Of a stretch of DNA of 32,171 bases, positions 29,656-32,171 are shown one piece after another. The notes under the pieces are model-generated. The model was not told the DNA's origin. It made no database searches and was given only the letters and a program-made list of their open reading frames with translations. Origin of the DNA: Candidatus Bathyarchaeota archaeon (GTDB lineage Archaea; Thermoproteota; Bathyarchaeia; TCS64); the NCBI GenBank assembly GCA_018396865.1, contig JAGTRB010000018.1, positions 1 through 32,171 on the forward strand. The letters are read 5' to 3'. Within the stretch, counting starts at the first letter, position 1. Each line of letters starts with the position of its first letter. A program made the translations under genes and the position numbers.

Positions 29656-31737
29656 GTGAAGTTGAAGTCAAGGGTTATCCTTTTGGGAGCGGTCTTTCTA
29701 GCCTTGATTCTCTCCTCTCCCAGTCCTGTTTGGATGGTGGGTTGCCAGGTGGCTGAGCCTTTGAGGCTGAAGGTTTTTGTTGGTCCCCCAAAGGTTCCCG
29801 CTGATAACAGTGTCCACGAGATCATCTATATCCAGCTTCAGGATTCTAAGGGGAGGCCTGCTAGGGCTCCTGAGGATGTTTTGGTTCATCTCTCTTCCTC
29901 CGCATCTCACGTCGGCTCTGTTGAGGCTGAGGTCACCATACCTAAGGGTCATAATTATGCTGTCGCCAAGTTTCATACCACTTATACTCCTGGTTCTACG
30001 GTGATCACGGCTGCCGCTCTGGGTTATGTGACGGGGCAGGCGACCATGACCACCACCGGTCCGGTCCCTGTTAAGCTGGTTGTCTATGCCTCTCCCGCGG
30101 TTCTTCCCCCTGACGGTGGGGTCTATGAGGCTATTGTGGTTCAGCTCCAGGATGAGGGTGGCACTCCGGCTAGGGCTCCTCTTGGGGATGTATGGGTCAC
30201 CCTCTCATCCTCGAATACGACGGTGGGCTCCTGCCCTTCGATGGTGGTGATCAGGGCTGGGGAGACCTTCACAAGGGTCCCCTTCTATGCTGGGTTGTCT
30301 CCTGGGACGACGGTGATTACGGCGATGGCCTCCGGCTATGCTTCTGGTCAGGCTACTGTGAAGACTGAGGCTTCGGAGGATGAGCCTAAGGCCTTGAAGG
30401 TTTTCACTGCTCCCCTCAAGGTTCCTGCTGAGGGAGCTGCTTATGAAGCCATCATGGTCCAGCTCCAGGATGCCAGGGGGAGGCCTGTTAAGGCGTCTCT
30501 GGATATCAGGGTTGACCTCTCCTCCTCCAACCTCCAGGTTGGGGGGGTGGATGCGAGTGTGGTGATCTATGGGGGGAGGTCCTGCGCATTGGCCAGGTTC
30601 ATCTCAACCTTCAGGGCGGGAAGCACAACGATAACCGCGGCCTCCATGGGCTATATGAGCGGCCAGGCCTCCATCACGACGGTCGGGCCGATCCCCTCGA
30701 AGCTTACGGTCTACCCTGCCTTGCCAGGACTTCCGGCTGATGGGAACTCCTCCAACATCATCGTCGTCCAGCTCCAAGATGCAGGCGGCTCCCCGGCTAG
30801 GGATCCTGAGGGGTTGGTCCAGGTTGACCTCTTCTCCAGCCAGAGCGAGGTCGGCTGGGTTACCCAGAGGGTCTACATCCCCTATGGGGGGACCTACGCC
30901 ACCGCTACCTTCAACTCCACATATACCCCTGGAACCACATCCATAACCGCCATCTCAGCTGGGTACTCCTCGGGTCAGGCCTCCTTGACCACCCACCTGA
31001 TAGACCTCTTCTCATTAAAGCTCAACCTCACCGTCGAGCCTTCTATGGTTAATGCGAGTGACAAGGTGAATGTGAGGGTTTATGTCTCCTATGAGGGGAG
31101 GCTCCCGGCTAAGGGGGCTACTGTGACCCTAGCCTCAAGCCATGGCGGCAGCTTCACGAAGGTTGTTGAGGAGGGTAATGGGTACTACACCTCTACCTAC
31201 ACGGCCCCCAACGTGCTCCAGAAGACCACATGCAGGATAACGGCGAATGCGACTAAGAAGGGATACCTCGATGGTAATGGAACTGTGGAGGTGGTGGTGA
31301 ACCCCGTCTTCTATAAGGGGAGCCTGACTATCCATGTCGCGGACACGGATAACAACCCCCTAGCCGGAGCGGTTGTGGCCTCCTTGACCCAGCCTCCAGG
31401 ACAGCAACCCTTGAAAGGTACGACGGATGAGAAGGGGCGGGTCACCTTCACCGACATAATAGCCGGAGCCTACAGGTTCCAAGTGAACATGACGGGCTTC
31501 GACCCACAGGAGGCGGAGTTCACCGTGAGGGCTGGAGGCTCCCTCTCGGCCACGGTCAACCTCCCCAGGCCCCCATCCCCCCTCCAAACCCTCATGACCT
31601 TCCCCTACATCCTGATCCCCATAGGCGCAGCCGCCGGGGCTGGGGCGGTGATCATCCTCCTCTGGAGGCGTAGAAGAGCCAAGGAGGTCCCTGAAACCCC
31701 TGAAGAGGAAAAGGAGGAAGAGGAGGAGTTTCTCTAG
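29656..31737 (+). CDS. Large cell-surface protein with Ig-like repeats and C-terminal membrane anchor
   Basis: 693 residues, GTG start with AGGAG about 12 bases upstream. Signal peptide at residues about 5-28 (VILLGAVFLALILSSPSPVW). Four Ig-like repeats of about 100-105 residues follow at about 36-134, 139-237, 246-343 and 349-446, each opening with K/V-x-PADG-x-x-Y/HEIIV-x-QLQD and closing G-Y-x-x-GQA-x-x-TT. Then a different Ig-like domain (about 455-550, with TLASSHGGSFTKV), a carboxypeptidase-regulatory-like domain (about 556-635, GAVVASLTQPPG, GRVTFTDIIAGAYRFQVN), one membrane helix (650-670) and an acidic tail. Several Asn-x-Ser/Thr sites suggest glycosylation. Likely an S-layer-associated or adhesion protein; it precedes a pilin gene. 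Confidence 0.88.
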   Translation: MKLKSRVILLGAVFLALILSSPSPVWMVGCQVAEPLRLKVFVGPPKVPADNSVHEIIYIQLQDSKGRPARAPEDVLVHLSSSASHVGSVEAEVTIPKGHNYAVAKFHTTYTPGSTVITAAALGYVTGQATMTTTGPVPVKLVVYASPAVLPPDGGVYEAIVVQLQDEGGTPARAPLGDVWVTLSSSNTTVGSCPSMVVIRAGETFTRVPFYAGLSPGTTVITAMASGYASGQATVKTEASEDEPKALKVFTAPLKVPAEGAAYEAIMVQLQDARGRPVKASLDIRVDLSSSNLQVGGVDASVVIYGGRSCALARFISTFRAGSTTITAASMGYMSGQASITTVGPIPSKLTVYPALPGLPADGNSSNIIVVQLQDAGGSPARDPEGLVQVDLFSSQSEVGWVTQRVYIPYGGTYATATFNSTYTPGTTSITAISAGYSSGQASLTTHLIDLFSLKLNLTVEPSMVNASDKVNVRVYVSYEGRLPAKGATVTLASSHGGSFTKVVEEGNGYYTSTYTAPNVLQKTTCRITANATKKGYLDGNGTVEVVVNPVFYKGSLTIHVADTDNNPLAGAVVASLTQPPGQQPLKGTTDEKGRVTFTDIIAGAYRFQVNMTGFDPQEAEFTVRAGGSLSATVNLPRPPSPLQTLMTFPYILIPIGAAAGAGAVIILLWRRRRAKEVPETPEEEKEEEEEFL

Positions 31738-31897
31738 AAGCCTTAATCCTGAGCTGCGAAGTTGGAATGGATTTTGGGAGCTGATTGATAGGTTGGATTT
31801 TGGAATTGGGATCGGTGTCTATCTATAACCTTCAATTAATAATAAATCATTTGATCGATAACAATCTTCTTTAACAAGGCTCCTTAACAAATCAGAA

Positions 31898-31936
31898 ATC
31901 TTTATCTATATCATAAATACAATTTACATATAAATG
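31898..31936 (+). promoter_or_regulatory. Promoter region of the pilin gene
   Basis: AGAAATCTTTATCTATATC at 31894-31912 is a BRE/TATA candidate with start near 31932; a second AT-rich candidate, TTACATATAAATG at 31924-31936, would start near 31957. Only the first leaves the downstream hairpin intact in the mRNA. The preceding bases 31738-31893 hold nothing else I can support. Confidence 0.4.
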
Positions 31937-31949
31937 GGAAATGAGGCCA

Positions 31950-31974
31950 TTCCCCATTGGAGGTGAATGGGGAA
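31950..31974 (+). promoter_or_regulatory. RNA hairpin holding the Shine-Dalgarno of the pilin gene
   Basis: TTCCCCATT (31950-31958) and AATGGGGAA (31966-31974) are perfect 9-bp arms around the 7-base loop GGAGGTG. The loop is a near-ideal anti-16S sequence and the TTG start follows at 31977. A stem of nine pairs, including four G-C pairs, could hide or expose the site. Confidence 0.6.
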
Positions 31975-31976
31975 AA

Positions 31977-32171
31977 TTGGGGATTAGGGATAGGAGGGGT
32001 GTCAGCCCGGTCATCGCAACCATCATAATCGTCGCCATCGCCATAGTCATGGCCCTAGCAGTCGCCTACTGGATGCTCGGACTAGGAGGAGCCTTCACAA
32101 GATTCGAAAAACTAGAATTCCAAAGTGCATACGTCACGACAGAAACAACTAGCACTAATAACGAGATTTTC
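31977..32171 (+). CDS. Archaeal type IV pilin-like protein, 5' part (runs off the window)
   Basis: Class III signal peptide pattern: short charged head MGIRDRRG, then VSPVIATIIIVAIAIVMALA as the hydrophobic helix (pilin_N, PF07790-like). Cleavage by the PibD/FlaK peptidase would follow RRG. The mature part reads VAYWMLGLGGAFTRFEKLEF and is cut by the window end. The TTG at 31977 gives the expected short head; an in-frame ATG at 31941 would add 12 residues and encode through the hairpin. Such pilins serve surface adhesion or assemble into pili. The neighbouring Ig-repeat surface protein fits an envelope locus. Confidence 0.85.
   Translation, partial: MGIRDRRGVSPVIATIIIVAIAIVMALAVAYWMLGLGGAFTRFEKLEFQSAYVTTETTSTNNEIF

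Noticed and set aside
1-32171. tRNA, rRNA, insertion sequence, transposase or replication origin
   Set aside because: Read through for cloverleaf arms, terminal inverted repeats with a transposase, and origin-type repeats; none was found that I could support.

Overview
The window is archaeal chromosome. Markers are an S25e ribosomal protein, the archaeal-type phosphoglycerate mutase ApgM, TATA/BRE promoters placed about 25 nt before many start codons (leaderless or near-leaderless mRNAs, many GTG/TTG starts), a PaREP1-family relic, a class III signal-peptide pilin and a large set of VapBC toxin-antitoxin pairs. PaREP1 and the VapBC load suggest a thermophilic member of the TACK group (Thermoproteota/Bathyarchaeia-like); this is inference, not proof.

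Layout. 0-5.6 kb is a stable block: the tail of an unidentified gene, S25e, a cyclophilin-like (DUF369-type) protein, CTP synthase and ApgM in one operon, then a secreted transglutaminase-like protein with a 4-TM partner. 5.6-7.3 kb holds a decayed ModE-type regulator (HTH plus out-of-frame TOBE tail) and an AT-rich RHH/PIN pair. 7.4-12.6 kb carries a zinc-ribbon/NTF2-like protein, a MATE transporter, a truncated DUF3368 PIN gene, an alkyltransferase-like protein with its acceptor Cys replaced, a ferritin-like protein, and a 443-residue bactofilin-like polymer protein followed by a winged-helix regulator. 12.8-17.4 kb has an SdpI-like membrane protein, a microprotein/retropepsin-like pair, a radical SAM/B12-type enzyme with a membrane partner, and small membrane and zinc-ribbon proteins.

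17.4-28.2 kb is a toxin-antitoxin island: five complete pairs on both strands, mixing RHH, AbrB and VAPB-type antitoxins with PIN toxins, interleaved with at least six relics (AbrB and frameshifted vapC, PaREP1, RHH antitoxin, retropepsin-like operon, PIN fragment). Two tandem paralogous nucleotidyltransferases sit inside it. 28.2-32.2 kb holds a STAND-type archaeal ATPase whose start codon abuts two perfect tandem 17-bp palindromic units, a large cell-surface protein with four Ig-like repeats, and the start of a pilin whose Shine-Dalgarno sits in the loop of a perfect 9-bp hairpin.

The best candidate for something undescribed is the two-gene module at 13.7-14.1 kb. A 41-residue protein (RIG...RIGR pattern) overlaps the start of a retropepsin-fold protein whose catalytic Asp is Asn. 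A second, decayed copy with the same gene order, the same overlap and the same Asn lies at 23.7-24.3 kb, followed by a third short frame. The conserved architecture, one promoter per module and the location in a toxin-antitoxin island suggest a mobile, TA-like unit. The two control elements at 29.33 kb and 31.95 kb are the other items that merit direct tests.
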